Of a stretch of 64,000 nt of DNA, positions 24,186 to 32,759 are shown piece after piece. The translations under genes were made by a program, and so were the position numbers. The number at the start of each line of letters is the position of its first letter. The first letter of the stretch is position 1. This DNA comes from CAVUEG01 sp963740525 (GTDB taxonomy: Bacteria > Actinomycetota > Actinomycetes > Propionibacteriales > Nocardioidaceae), in assembly GCA_963740525.1 (NCBI GenBank), contig CAVUEG010000008.1, forward strand, positions 66,854 to 130,853, in the 5' to 3' direction. The notes below the pieces were generated by a model. The model was not told where the DNA came from, did not search any database, and saw nothing but the letters and a program-made list of their open reading frames with translations.

Positions 24186-26158
24186 ATGAGTCACGCTGGT
24201 CTCGTGAACAGGACGCTGCCGATCATCGCGGCCATGTTGGCGGTCGCCGGTGAGGGAGTCGCGATCGCCGCCTCGTCCCCGGGCTCAGCCCGCTGGAACG
24301 AGGCGGCGGTCGCCGTCGTCGTCGTCGCATACGCGGGCGTGGGGTTGCTCATCCTGTGGCACCGGCCCGGCCAGCCAGTCGGTCGGATCGCCGTCACCCT
24401 CGCACCCTTCTGGGGGGTCGGCCAGGCACTCGTCGCCACGTCGTACCAGAGCCTGACCCAACATCCGGACTCCCGGCTGGCCGCCCTGGCGTCGGTCGTG
24501 GGTGGCCTCCTTCGCGGACTCCCGTGGCTGGTGGCGGTGCTCTGGCTGCCGCTGCGTTTCCCCGACGGAGAGCGTGGGCGGACCCGGTTGCACCGGGTCG
24601 CCGAACGGGTCTCGCTCGTCACGCTCGCCTCCTTCGCCATCGCCAGTCTCTTTCCCCGACCCTCACGGACCTTCGTGTCGACAGAGTCTCCAACCCCCTG
24701 GCAGCGCCCGGTCTCCTCGCCCCTGCCGCCGAGGCGCTCGCTGGGCTCAACCTGGTCCTGGGTGCCTGGGCCATCGGGCTCGCGGTCGGGGTGCTCGTGC
24801 AGGGCTACCGCCGGGGAGGCCCGTTGACCCGCCAGCAGACGATGGTCTTCGCGCTGGCCTTCGTCCCGCCCATTGCCGCACTCGTGCTGAGCGCCTGGGA
24901 CGCTGCGGGCCCCTGGCTGTTCGGGGTCGCGGCACTTCCCCTCCCACTCGCGATCGGCATCGCGGTGCTGCAGCGGCGGCTCTACGACATCCAGCTCGTG
25001 GTGAGCCGGTCCCTGTCCTACGGAACTCTGTGGCTGGCCATCGCCGCGCTCTACGGCATCACCGTCGGTGGCGTCGGGGCACTGGTGCGTCAGGAGGGTG
25101 CCGGGTGGTTGCCCTGGCTTGCCGCCGGCGTGGTGGCCATCAGCTTCGCACCACTGCGCGATGCCCTCCAGTCCGCTGCGAACAGGTTGACGTACGGCCA
25201 GTGGTCCCAGCCTGCCGTCGTGCTCGCGGACACCAGCAGGAGGCTCGGGGATGCCTCGGATGTGCCGGGGCTGCTGGCCGAGCTCGTCGAGGACGTCGGA
25301 GCGGCGCTTGACCTCGAGTACGTCGCGATCACCGCGCCGGACGGGCGCACGCTGGCGCAACGGGGTGAATGGCCCACGGCGGTCGACGAACTGGCCATGA
25401 CGTCGTACGGCGAACCGGTCGGCACGCTCGTCTGGTCCCGGAGAGCGCTGCGTGAGCGAGACCGTGCCCTGCTCGCCGATCTCGCCCGCCAGCTGGGCAC
25501 CGTCGTTCACGCCGCCGGTCTCCTCGACTCCGTCCGCGCCGCGCGGGAGCGACTGGTCCTCGCCCGCGAGGAAGAGCGTCGCCGGCTGCGCCGAGAGCTG
25601 CACGACGGGCTGGGCCCCGCGTTGGCCGGGCTCAGCCTCCAGGTCGACACCATCCGCAACCAGGTGAACGACGAGCACGCGGACGGTGCGCTGCTCGCAC
25701 TCCGTGGTGGCATCCAGGCGACCGTGCTCGATGTCCGCCGGATCGTCGAGGGTCTCCGGCCGGCCGCTCTCGACGGTCTGGGCCTGGCCGACGCGGTGCG
25801 CGAGCTCGGCGCCCACACGGATCTCCCGGTGACGGTCGAGGCCACGGACCTCCCGCGGCTCCCGGCGGCCACGGAGGTCGCGGCCTTCCGGATCGTCCAG
25901 GAGGCGCTCACCAACGTCCGCCGGCATGCTCAGGCCGGCCGAGCCTGCGTGCGCCTGTCCGTGTCGAGCCGTGAGCTGGTCGTAGAGGTCGTCGACGACG
26001 GGATCGGCGTAGTGGTGCCCCGACCGGACGGTGTCGGCCTGGGTTCGATGCGGAGCCGCGCCGAGGAGATCGGTGGTTCCTTCGAGCTCGAGGCGGCACC
26101 AGGAACAGGCACCCGGCTGACCGCCCGACTCCCCCTCGACCCCCGGGCGTCGCCGTGA
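24186..26158 (+). pseudogene. NarL-type sensor histidine kinase, frameshifted
   Basis: Membrane histidine kinase of about 657 residues if read through. The N-terminal part (ATG 24186, or GTG 24204) has several membrane helices; the C-terminal part has more helices, a GAF-like region, the HisKA_3 H-box REEERRRLRRELHDGLGPALAGL and a HATPase domain (QEALTNVRRHA, DDGIG, GLGSM). The halves are in different frames. One base is missing near 24652-24658, in ctctttcccc, so that ASLF should run into SPTLTDLRVDRV. Both sides are conserved, so sequence error is likely. Its stop overlaps the response regulator start (GTGA), the normal pairing. Confidence 0.8.
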
Positions 26159-26757
26159 TCAGGGTCCTGGTCGTCGACGACCATCCGCTGTTCCGCGATG
26201 GCCTGGTCGGGTTGCTGGACACCGTCGACGACGTCGACGTCGTCGGGTCGGTAGGTGACGGGGAGACCGCCGTACGTCGTTGCGCCGAGCTCGCCCCCGA
26301 CGTCGTCCTGATGGACCTCAACCTGCCCGGGCTCCCCGGGCTCGAGGCGATCCGCCGGATCGTGGCCAGCACGCCCGCGCCGGCCGTGCTGGTGCTCACC
26401 ATGGTCGACGACGACGACACCGTCACCGCTGCGCTGCGTGTCGGAGCCCGTGGGTACCTGCTCAAAGGTGCCGTGCAGGAGGAGGTCCTGGCCGGACTGC
26501 GCACGGTCGCAGGCGGCGGTGTCGTGTTCGGAGCCGGGGCCGCCCAGCGCGTCCTGTCCGGAGACCGCCGGATCGGCGACCTCACTGCCCGTGAGTCCGA
26601 GGTCCTGGCGCTCGTGGCAGACGGACGCAGCAACGCCGAGATCGCTCGGGCCCTCGGGCTCAGCCTGAAGACGGTGCAGAACCACGTCTCGAACGTTCTC
26701 GCCAAGCTCCAGGTACGGGACCGCACGCAGGCGGCACTTCGGATGCGCGGCCTGTGA
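26155..26757 (+). CDS. NarL/LuxR-family response regulator
   Basis: Response regulator of 200 residues from GTG 26155, overlapping the kinase stop. The receiver domain has the acidic pair DDH, phospho-acceptor Asp in VVLMDLNLPG and the conserved Lys in GYLLKGA. The C-terminal LuxR helix-turn-helix is LTARESEVLALVADGRSNAEIARALGLS followed by KTVQNHVSNVL. It should be phosphorylated by the adjacent kinase and bind DNA; the targets are unknown. Confidence 0.9.
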   Translation: MIRVLVVDDHPLFRDGLVGLLDTVDDVDVVGSVGDGETAVRRCAELAPDVVLMDLNLPGLPGLEAIRRIVASTPAPAVLVLTMVDDDDTVTAALRVGARGYLLKGAVQEEVLAGLRTVAGGGVVFGAGAAQRVLSGDRRIGDLTARESEVLALVADGRSNAEIARALGLSLKTVQNHVSNVLAKLQVRDRTQAALRMRGL

Positions 26758-26767
26758 GGATGGTGCC

Positions 26768-27121
26768 GTGACCGGCTGCAGCATCGCGGACGTCTTCGAG
26801 CTGGCCGACCAGCTCCCGGACGTGACCCGCACGGACAACGGACGCTACTGGCGCCTGGCGGTCGGCAACCACACTTTCGGCTACGTCTGGGAGCCCACTG
26901 GCACGGTGGGCCTCAAGCAGACCATCGCCGAGCAGCTGGCGCTGGTCGCCGAACGCCCGGAGACGTTCGAGGTCCAGTTCACCACCGGTGGGTTCGGCTG
27001 GGTCGTGGTCCGGCTGGAGTCGATCGCGCGTGACGAGCTGGCCGAGCTCACCTTCGAGGCCTGGCGGCTCACCGCCCCCGCGAGGCTGGTCGACGGCCGC
27101 CGCGACCAGCTGCCCCGCTAG
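26768..27121 (+). CDS. MmcQ/YjbR-family protein
   Basis: Small protein of 117 residues from GTG 26768, ten bases after the response regulator. VFELADQLPDVTRTDNGRYWRLAVGNHTFGYVW and the C-terminal RDELAELTFEAWRLTAPARLV match the CyaY-like fold of the MmcQ/YjbR family, sometimes annotated as DNA-binding. No catalytic site is known. Its stop overlaps by four bases the end of the convergent dsrE gene. Confidence 0.75.
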   Translation: MTGCSIADVFELADQLPDVTRTDNGRYWRLAVGNHTFGYVWEPTGTVGLKQTIAEQLALVAERPETFEVQFTTGGFGWVVVRLESIARDELAELTFEAWRLTAPARLVDGRRDQLPR

Positions 27122-27639
27122 ATGAAGAGCAACTGCGCGCCGACCGTCTTCTCGATGAACTCGGAGGCGCTGATGATGCCCTCGACCTCCTCGTAGAGGT
27201 CACCCTCGCCGAGGTGCTGCATGTCGGCCGACATCCTGCACGCCCACAGGTGACCACCGGAGTCGGCGATCTGCTGGAGGAACTCGGGGACCTCGGGGAC
27301 CCCGACCTCGGCGATGGACTTCTTCATCTGGTGCGTGGCCATCGCCGTCATGCCGGGCATCCCGCCCAGTCCCTGCGGCACGTGGGTCGCGGTGTTGCCG
27401 AGCATCGTGAACTTCAGGTCACCCATCGTCTTCGGGTTGATCATGTCGAAGCCCCAGAAGGTGAAGAACAGGTGTGTCTCCACGCCCTCGCCGAGGGCTG
27501 CGTTCGCCAGGATCAGGCCGGGGTAGGCCATGTCCAGGCTGCCCTTCGAGCAGATGATCGCGAGCTTGCGGCCCGTCTCCTCCTCGTCGAAGGACGGGGT
27601 GATCGGAGCGAGCTCCGTGGCGAAATCGGTGCTGGTCAT
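27118..27639 (-). CDS. second DsrE/DsrF-family protein
   Basis: DsrE-like protein of 173 residues from ATG 27639. It shows GRKLAIICSKGSLDMAYPGLILANAALGEGVETHLFFTFWGFDM and a sulfur-binding Cys in GGHLWACRMSADM. It resembles the DsrE paralogue at 16405-16896, including the FFTFWG block and the C-terminal ASEFIEK...LFI. It is the last gene of a sqr-dscC-like-dsrE set, 20 bp after the DsrC/TusE-like gene, consistent with receiving sulfur from that carrier. It is cytoplasmic: no signal peptide and no membrane helix. Confidence 0.85.
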   Translation of the reverse strand: MTSTDFATELAPITPSFDEEETGRKLAIICSKGSLDMAYPGLILANAALGEGVETHLFFTFWGFDMINPKTMGDLKFTMLGNTATHVPQGLGGMPGMTAMATHQMKKSIAEVGVPEVPEFLQQIADSGGHLWACRMSADMQHLGEGDLYEEVEGIISASEFIEKTVGAQLLFI

Positions 27640-27659
27640 GTCACTGTCTCCTGTTCGAC

Positions 27660-27974
27660 TCACACACAACCGCTCGGCTTCGGCAGCCCAGCGACATAGG
27701 CCATCTTCTTGGCCGGCTTCTTGGGGAAGAGCAGGAAGAGCTCCTTGATGGCGAACCCTCCCTCGGTGGCGACCCTGCGCAGAGTGGCGGTCTCGCCGTG
27801 CGTCGAGAAGTCGCTGCGCAGGAAATGGATCGCCTTCCAGTGCTGGTCGCCCAGCTCGATCCCGATCTGGGCGGCGAGAGCCTGGCCGAGCTCCTCGGTC
27901 CACTCGTCGTACTGGGTCATGAACCCCTCGTCGTCGACATGGATCTCATGGGTCTCGATCGTGGTGGTGGGCAT
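27660..27974 (-). CDS. DsrC/TusE-family sulfur carrier with only the C-terminal Cys
   Basis: Protein of 104 residues with a typical DsrC/TusE fold (DEGFMTQYDEWTEELGQALAAQIGIEL, HWKAIHFLR) and the flexible C-terminal arm ending GLPKPSGCV. The penultimate Cys103 is kept. In dissimilatory DsrC a second Cys lies ten residues earlier (CKIAGLPKP); here that position is Ala (AYVAGLPKP). So it should not form the DsrC intramolecular disulfide or trisulfide, but can still carry a persulfide as TusE does. No dsrAB is present. It lies between sqr and dsrE with short gaps. Confidence 0.88.
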   Translation of the reverse strand: MPTTTIETHEIHVDDEGFMTQYDEWTEELGQALAAQIGIELGDQHWKAIHFLRSDFSTHGETATLRRVATEGGFAIKELFLLFPKKPAKKMAYVAGLPKPSGCV

Positions 27975-27975
27975 C

Positions 27976-29259
27976 TCAGGCCTCCTGCTTCTGTAGGTCG
28001 GTTGCGGGGACGTTCTTGCCGGCCATCGACATCAGTGCCGGGAGGGGCAACGGGCGCCCGGGCAGCAGCACGTGCCAGTAGATCCAGCGGAAGGCCAACT
28101 TCCCGAGGTGGTTCGCGCGGGTCTCCTTCAACAGGTCCATCGGGCCCACGCGGGGAATCGGGAACTTGCCCGTCAGCGGCTCGGTGTCGTAGTTGAAGTC
28201 GATCAGCAGGGCCTTGTCGTCCCCGGACTCCACGAAGCAGTTGGCGTGACCGTCGAAGGCCCCGGTCATGGGAAGGCCGGCGATGTGCTGAAGGAAGTTG
28301 GCTACGAAGATCTCGACCGCGAAGTGGGCGACCGACCCGGCCTTGGAGGCGGGGATGTCGCTGGCGTCACCGAGGGCGAAGATGTTGTCGAACTGCTTCG
28401 ACAGCTGGGTCTGCTTGTCGACCGGCACGTAGTTGTACTCGTCACCGAGCCCCGAGCGCGCGACGAAGTCGGCTCCCATGTTCAGCGGGACCGTCACGAG
28501 GAGGTCGAACGGGATCTCCCGCTCGTCGTAGGAGACGAGCAGCTTCCGTTCGGGGTCGATCCGCTCGACCATGAAGTCGGTCTCGACGTGCACCTTGCGC
28601 TCGTCGAGCATGCCGCCCAGGTGTGCCGAGGCGACCGGCTTGGTGAACGCACCGTCCAGCGGGGTCACGTACACCAGCTCCACACGGTCGCGGAGCCCCC
28701 GCTCACGCAGCCAAGCCTCCATGAGGAAGGTGAACTCCAGGGGCGCCACCGGGCACTTGATCGGCATCTCGGTGATGTGTACGACGAGCCGGCCGCTGTC
28801 GAAGCTCTCGAGCGCCTGCGCCAGCGCCTCGGCACCATCGAGGGTGTAGAAGTCGAAGATGCTCCGGCGCCACTGAGCGCCGAGCATGCCGGGCGTCTGG
28901 TCCGGGCGGGGCGTCGTACCGGTGGCGATGACCAGCTGGTCGTAGCGCAGCTCCCGGCCGCCTTCGAGAACGACCACGTTCCGCTGCGGTTCCACGAGGT
29001 CGATCGAGGCCTCCACGAATTCGACGCCGTCGCGGAGCAACGCGCGCCGCGACTTGACGATCTGCTCGTGCGAGTACCCGCCGAAGGGCACGAACAGGTA
29101 GCCGGGCTGGTAGTGGTGCTCGTCGTCGCCGTCCACGACGGTGATGTTCCACTCCCCGCGGCCCAGCCGGTTCCTGAGCTTGTTGGCGGCCATGGTCCCG
29201 GCGGTTCCTCCGCCGAGAACGACGAGTTCCTGCCTTGGCATCTCCTGTGTCACGTCCAT
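27976..29259 (-). CDS. sqr: sulfide:quinone oxidoreductase-type flavoprotein
   Basis: FAD-dependent oxidoreductase of 427 residues. N-terminal dinucleotide fold LVVLGGGTAGTMAANKL, a second ATG-type strand (VIATGTTPRPDQ) and FAD-contacting FALGDASDIP. The two redox Cys expected for an SQR are present, Cys169 in MPIKCPVAP and Cys341 in NCFVES; a third N-terminal Cys found in some types is absent. The C-terminal helix-rich part (LAFRWIYWHVLLPG) is suited to monotopic membrane binding. It oxidises sulfide and passes electrons to quinone, making a persulfide. It is the first gene of the leftward sqr-dsrC-like-dsrE operon. Confidence 0.85.
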   Translation of the reverse strand: MDVTQEMPRQELVVLGGGTAGTMAANKLRNRLGRGEWNITVVDGDDEHHYQPGYLFVPFGGYSHEQIVKSRRALLRDGVEFVEASIDLVEPQRNVVVLEGGRELRYDQLVIATGTTPRPDQTPGMLGAQWRRSIFDFYTLDGAEALAQALESFDSGRLVVHITEMPIKCPVAPLEFTFLMEAWLRERGLRDRVELVYVTPLDGAFTKPVASAHLGGMLDERKVHVETDFMVERIDPERKLLVSYDEREIPFDLLVTVPLNMGADFVARSGLGDEYNYVPVDKQTQLSKQFDNIFALGDASDIPASKAGSVAHFAVEIFVANFLQHIAGLPMTGAFDGHANCFVESGDDKALLIDFNYDTEPLTGKFPIPRVGPMDLLKETRANHLGKLAFRWIYWHVLLPGRPLPLPALMSMAGKNVPATDLQKQEA

Positions 29260-29294
29260 ACCGCGACGCTAACCCCGGGGGGTATCCCACAGGC
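29260..29294 (-). promoter_or_regulatory. sqr promoter with GC-tract dyad
   Basis: On the minus strand the -10 TAGCGT (complement of 29266-29271) lies six bases before the ATG at 29259, so a leaderless transcript is likely. Just upstream is the dyad accccggggggt (29272-29283; pairs ACCCC/GGGGT around GG), which would sit in the -35/-10 spacer. It resembles the GC-tract sites of CsoR/CstR-family repressors, some of which respond to persulfides. No csoR-like gene lies in the window. The match is by eye only. Confidence 0.5.
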
Positions 29295-29419
29295 AGTGGA
29301 GAACCTCCCTGTCCAAGCGGGTGAATCCCCACGCGCTGACAGGTCCGGCGGGCCGTGACCTCAGACGCGGCGGCCCGGGTGTCTGGCTGACGCCGCCCCG
29401 GGTAAGGCAGACTCGAGGG

Positions 29420-30619
29420 GTGAACCCTGCGACGTCTCGCTCAGCCACGTACCTGCCCGGTGTCGTCGGCACGGCCGGCCGGTTCCCCCTCGACATCCCG
29501 GCGGCACTGCCCCTGGTCCTCGCCGGAAACCGAGTGCTCACCCCGGGCCCGTTGCGCATCTACACCTGCGGGATCACGCCGTACGACGTCACGCACGTGG
29601 GCCACGCCTCCACCTTCGTCTGGGCCGACCTGATCGCCTCGGTGGCCCATGCAACGGGCGTCGACGCGACCCTGTGCCGCAACGTGACGGATGTCGACGA
29701 CGTGCTGACGGAAGCCGCCCGCGGACGGGGTGCGCTCTACGACGACTTCGCCCTCACCCAGGAGTTCCTCTTCGACCGCGACATGCGCGCGCTCGGCGTA
29801 GCACGACCCGCCCTGGAGCCACACGCGCGGCGCCACATCAGGGACGTCCAGCGCCTTGCCTCGGCGCTGCTCCAGTCCGGCGCCGCCTACGAGCGCGACG
29901 GGTTCGTGTACTTCCGCGGCCAGGACGTTCCCGCCCGAGCCGGGCTCGACGAGGCTGCGGCGCTGGAGGCCTCGCGCCACTTCGGCGACCAGAACGACGT
30001 CCCCGGCCGGGACTCGCCGTTCGACGTCGCGGTCTGGCGCCCCTCCCCCGACGAGCACCCGGCGTGGCCGAGCCCCTGGGGCTGGGGCCGTCCCGGCTGG
30101 CACGCGGAGTGCGCGGCGATGGCCATGTCGTGCCTGGGCAGCTCGGTCGACCTGCTGCTCGGCGGCGAGGACCTTGCCTTCCCCCACCACGCCTACCAGT
30201 CGGCGATCGCCGAGGCAGCCTCCGGCGTGGCTCCCTTCGCGCGCACCGTGGTCCACGTCGGGGAGGTCCGGCTCGACGGCGCGAAGATGGCGAAGTCGAC
30301 CCAGAACCTCGTGCTGGTCGGTGACCTGCTGGAGCGGCACAGCGGCGCCGCCGTACGCCTGGCTCTGCTGAACCGCCGCTGGGACCAGCCCTGGGAGTGC
30401 ACCGAAGCCGAGTTCGTCGAGGCGGCGTCGACGCTGGAGCGGCTGTACGCCGCCGCGGGATCGGCCGCCGACACGACCTCCGCCGTCGACGACGTACTCG
30501 GTCTGCTCGCGCACGAGCTCAATGTCCCTGAGGCCCTCGAGCTTGCGCTCGCCGTGGGCGGCCAGGCCGCCAGGTTCCTGATCCAGACGCTGAAGCTCCG
30601 GGACGCTCCGCTTCAGTGA
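29420..30619 (+). CDS. MshC/CysS-family cysteine ligase
   Basis: Cysteinyl-tRNA-synthetase-fold ligase of about 399 residues from GTG 29420 (start uncertain; no clear ribosome site). Nucleotide motifs: HVGHAST (HIGH-type) and KMAKST (KMSKS-type). Zinc/cysteine-site blocks: IYTCGITPYD and GWHAECAAMAMSCLG, with FPHHAYQ. ITPYD and WPSPWGWGRPGWHAECAA are typical of MshC, which joins cysteine to the mycothiol precursor, rather than of cysteinyl-tRNA synthetase, and the length (~400) fits MshC better. It is divergent from sqr. Whether it is the genome's only mshC, a paralogue, or a thiol enzyme tied to sulfur oxidation is open. Confidence 0.75.
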   Translation: MNPATSRSATYLPGVVGTAGRFPLDIPAALPLVLAGNRVLTPGPLRIYTCGITPYDVTHVGHASTFVWADLIASVAHATGVDATLCRNVTDVDDVLTEAARGRGALYDDFALTQEFLFDRDMRALGVARPALEPHARRHIRDVQRLASALLQSGAAYERDGFVYFRGQDVPARAGLDEAAALEASRHFGDQNDVPGRDSPFDVAVWRPSPDEHPAWPSPWGWGRPGWHAECAAMAMSCLGSSVDLLLGGEDLAFPHHAYQSAIAEAASGVAPFARTVVHVGEVRLDGAKMAKSTQNLVLVGDLLERHSGAAVRLALLNRRWDQPWECTEAEFVEAASTLERLYAAAGSAADTTSAVDDVLGLLAHELNVPEALELALAVGGQAARFLIQTLKLRDAPLQ

Positions 30620-30836
30620 GAGTGGGCGGCTGACCGATCGCGGGCCGGGCCCTTCTCCGGCCCTCGGTTCCGTCGCCAGACCGCACTCAGGCCGGGGATG
30701 CCCACACGTGAGCGGTCCATGCGCCGGCCGCACCGTTTCGCCACCCGGCCCGGCGGGTACGGAGCCGGCACCAACAGCGCGAGGGAGCCGGTTATGGCAC
30801 CCGCACTCCGGTCGGCGACCAACCTGAGAGGCTGAC

Positions 30837-31844
30837 ATGGACCTTCCTCCACCGCGTGGCCCCGTGAGCGAGCACGTCATCGACGCACTCCGGCGCGGCA
30901 ACGACCACCACCTGGGCTCGCTCGGCGCGGACCTGTCGGGCTCGGTGACACGGGACCCAGACGTCCAGCTCGCGTTGTGGGTCCTCTACGAGCTCCACTA
31001 CCGAGGCTTCGACGACGCCCCGCACGACCTCGAGTGGGAGCCAGGGCTGCTGGGTCTCCGGCGGACAGTAGAGCGGCGCTTCGAGCGTGAGCTTCGTGAC
31101 ACCACCGCTGAGCGGCTGGCCCGACGGTCCCGACACGGCGACGTGGCCACCGAGCTGCTCACGCTGGTCGACCACGACGAGGGCCCGTCAGCGGCGGCCT
31201 ACCTGCAACGGCACGCCACCCGCGAGCAGATGCTCGACTTCCTGCGCGAGCGGAGCGTCCAGCAGCTCAAGGAGTCCGACCCACAGGCCTTCGTGCTGCC
31301 TCGCCTGGAAGGGGCAGCGAAGGTCGCTCTCGCCGAGGTCCAGTACGACGAGTTCGGCGCCGGCAGGCCTGAGCGTCTGCACCAGGCGTTGTACGCGAGA
31401 ACGCTCGCGGAGGCCCAGCTCGACCCCTCCTACGGCGCCTACGTCGCGGACGTGTCGGCCGTGTCCCTGGCCGCGGCGAACGTGATGTCCATGTTCGCCC
31501 TGCACCGACGGCTGCGCGGGGCCGCGCTCGGCCACTTCGCCGCCTTCGAGGCGTCGAGCTCTGTGCCGTCGCGCAAGATCGCCAGCGGCCTGGAGCGGCT
31601 TGGCTTCGCGCCCGAGGCGGCGGCGTACTTCCATGAGCATGTCGAGGCCGACGCCGTCCACGAGCAGGTGGCCGCTCGCGAGGTCTGCGGTGCGTTCGTC
31701 GAGCAGCACCCGGCCCTGCGCGACGACGTGCTCTTCGGCGCGGCGACCTCGCTCCATCTCGACGCACTGTCCGCCGTCGAGCTGCTCGAGCGGTGGCAAC
31801 CCACCGGCGACGCCGCCTCTCCCGACCTGGAGGTGGCGTCATGA
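30837..31844 (+). CDS. heme-oxygenase-like iron-containing redox enzyme
   Basis: All-helical protein of 335 residues of the 'iron-containing redox enzyme' (heme-oxygenase-like diiron, HDO) family. Likely metal ligands: Glu/Asp in VALAEVQYDEFG and the Glu/His run EHVEADAVHE; these are inferred from the family. Such enzymes perform O2-dependent oxidations and often lie beside Rieske, CDGSH or methyltransferase genes. It is the first of four genes with overlaps (ATGA at 31841), so one operon is likely: this protein, a CDGSH protein, a methyltransferase and an FAD-Rieske oxidoreductase. The 217 bp before it show nothing notable. Confidence 0.8.
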   Translation: MDLPPPRGPVSEHVIDALRRGNDHHLGSLGADLSGSVTRDPDVQLALWVLYELHYRGFDDAPHDLEWEPGLLGLRRTVERRFERELRDTTAERLARRSRHGDVATELLTLVDHDEGPSAAAYLQRHATREQMLDFLRERSVQQLKESDPQAFVLPRLEGAAKVALAEVQYDEFGAGRPERLHQALYARTLAEAQLDPSYGAYVADVSAVSLAAANVMSMFALHRRLRGAALGHFAAFEASSSVPSRKIASGLERLGFAPEAAAYFHEHVEADAVHEQVAAREVCGAFVEQHPALRDDVLFGAATSLHLDALSAVELLERWQPTGDAASPDLEVAS

Positions 31845-32053
31845 CCGGGCCCGTGAGAGTCCAGGTGTGCCCGGAGGGTCCGGTGCTGGTCCGGGGCGCC
31901 GAGCGCGTGCTGGACGACCGGGGACGCGAGCACGAGGTGACCCGCCCCGTCGTCGCTGTGTGCGTGTGCGGGAAGTCCGCGCGCAAGCCGTGGTGCGACA
32001 GCACCCACAAGTCCATCCAGGACCGGTCGACGTCCCACGACGCCGGGTCATGA
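31841..32053 (+). CDS. CDGSH-type iron-sulfur protein
   Basis: Short protein of 70 residues with the CDGSH [2Fe-2S] motif in the form CVCGKSARKPWCDSTH: ligands C-x-C...C...H are kept, but the Gly of CDG is replaced by Ser. ATG 31841 overlaps the stop of the preceding gene (ATGA) and its own stop overlaps the next start. The family is redox-active with a labile cluster. Here it may carry electrons for the heme-oxygenase-like enzyme or the FAD-Rieske protein. Confidence 0.85.
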   Translation: MTGPVRVQVCPEGPVLVRGAERVLDDRGREHEVTRPVVAVCVCGKSARKPWCDSTHKSIQDRSTSHDAGS

Positions 32054-32709
32054 CGCTGCCGCCCGTCCGGGCCGGAACGGGGCAACCTTCTCCCACGGCC
32101 ACGGAGTGCATCGACTTCGGTGGGCTCACGATCGCCTTCGACGAGCGGGTTCTCCGCCCCCGGCCGTGGACCGCTGCCCAGTCGGACTGGGCGGCCGCGC
32201 TGCTGCCCCAGCTGCCTCCGGGCGAGGTGCTCGAACTGTGCAGCGGGGCGGGACACATCGGGCTGCTGGCCGTGCACGGGTCGGGCCGCCGGCTCGTGTG
32301 CGTGGACCTGAACCCGGTCGCGGCGTCGTACACCCGGCGCAACGCCGAGGCCGCTGGGCTCGCCGACCGCGTGGAGATGCGCGAGGGCAGGATCAGCGAG
32401 GTCCTGCGGTCGGGCGAGGTGTTTCCGTTGATCGTCGCCGACCCACCGTGGGTGCCGCACGAGGACGTAGGCCGCTTCCCGGAGGACCCGGTCACCGCGA
32501 TCGACGGTGGCGCCGACGGCCTGGCGGTCGTGGGTGAGTGTCTCCGAGCGATCGTCAGTCATCTTGCTCCTGGTGGCGTCGCGCTGCTGCAGCTCGGGAC
32601 TCTGAGTCAAGCCGACGCGGTCGCCGCGCTGCTGCGGGAGTCCTCGGACCTGGACGTCAGGGAGCGACGGGAGTACGGCGAGCGAGGCGTGCTGGTCTGG
32701 ATCTCCTGA
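32050..32709 (+). CDS. class I SAM-dependent methyltransferase
   Basis: Rossmann methyltransferase of 219 residues from ATG 32050. SAM-binding glycine loop VLELCSGAGHIGLLAV, acidic end of strand 2 in LVCVDLNPVAASYTRRNAEAAG, and a DPPWVPH segment resembling the NPPY motif of HemK/PrmC-like N-methyltransferases. The substrate may be a protein glutamine or nucleic-acid amine, but cannot be told. It overlaps the CDGSH gene by four bases; the next gene starts 50 bp later. Confidence 0.8.
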   Translation: MTLPPVRAGTGQPSPTATECIDFGGLTIAFDERVLRPRPWTAAQSDWAAALLPQLPPGEVLELCSGAGHIGLLAVHGSGRRLVCVDLNPVAASYTRRNAEAAGLADRVEMREGRISEVLRSGEVFPLIVADPPWVPHEDVGRFPEDPVTAIDGGADGLAVVGECLRAIVSHLAPGGVALLQLGTLSQADAVAALLRESSDLDVRERREYGERGVLVWIS

Positions 32710-32759
32710 ACGACCCGGCCCACTCCGCATGGTCGGCTCCGATCCGGGAACGGTGAGGC

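Noticed and set aside
27660..27974. True dissimilatory DsrC
   Set aside because: The second C-terminal-arm Cys is Ala and no dsrAB is present, so a TusE-like carrier is the safer call.
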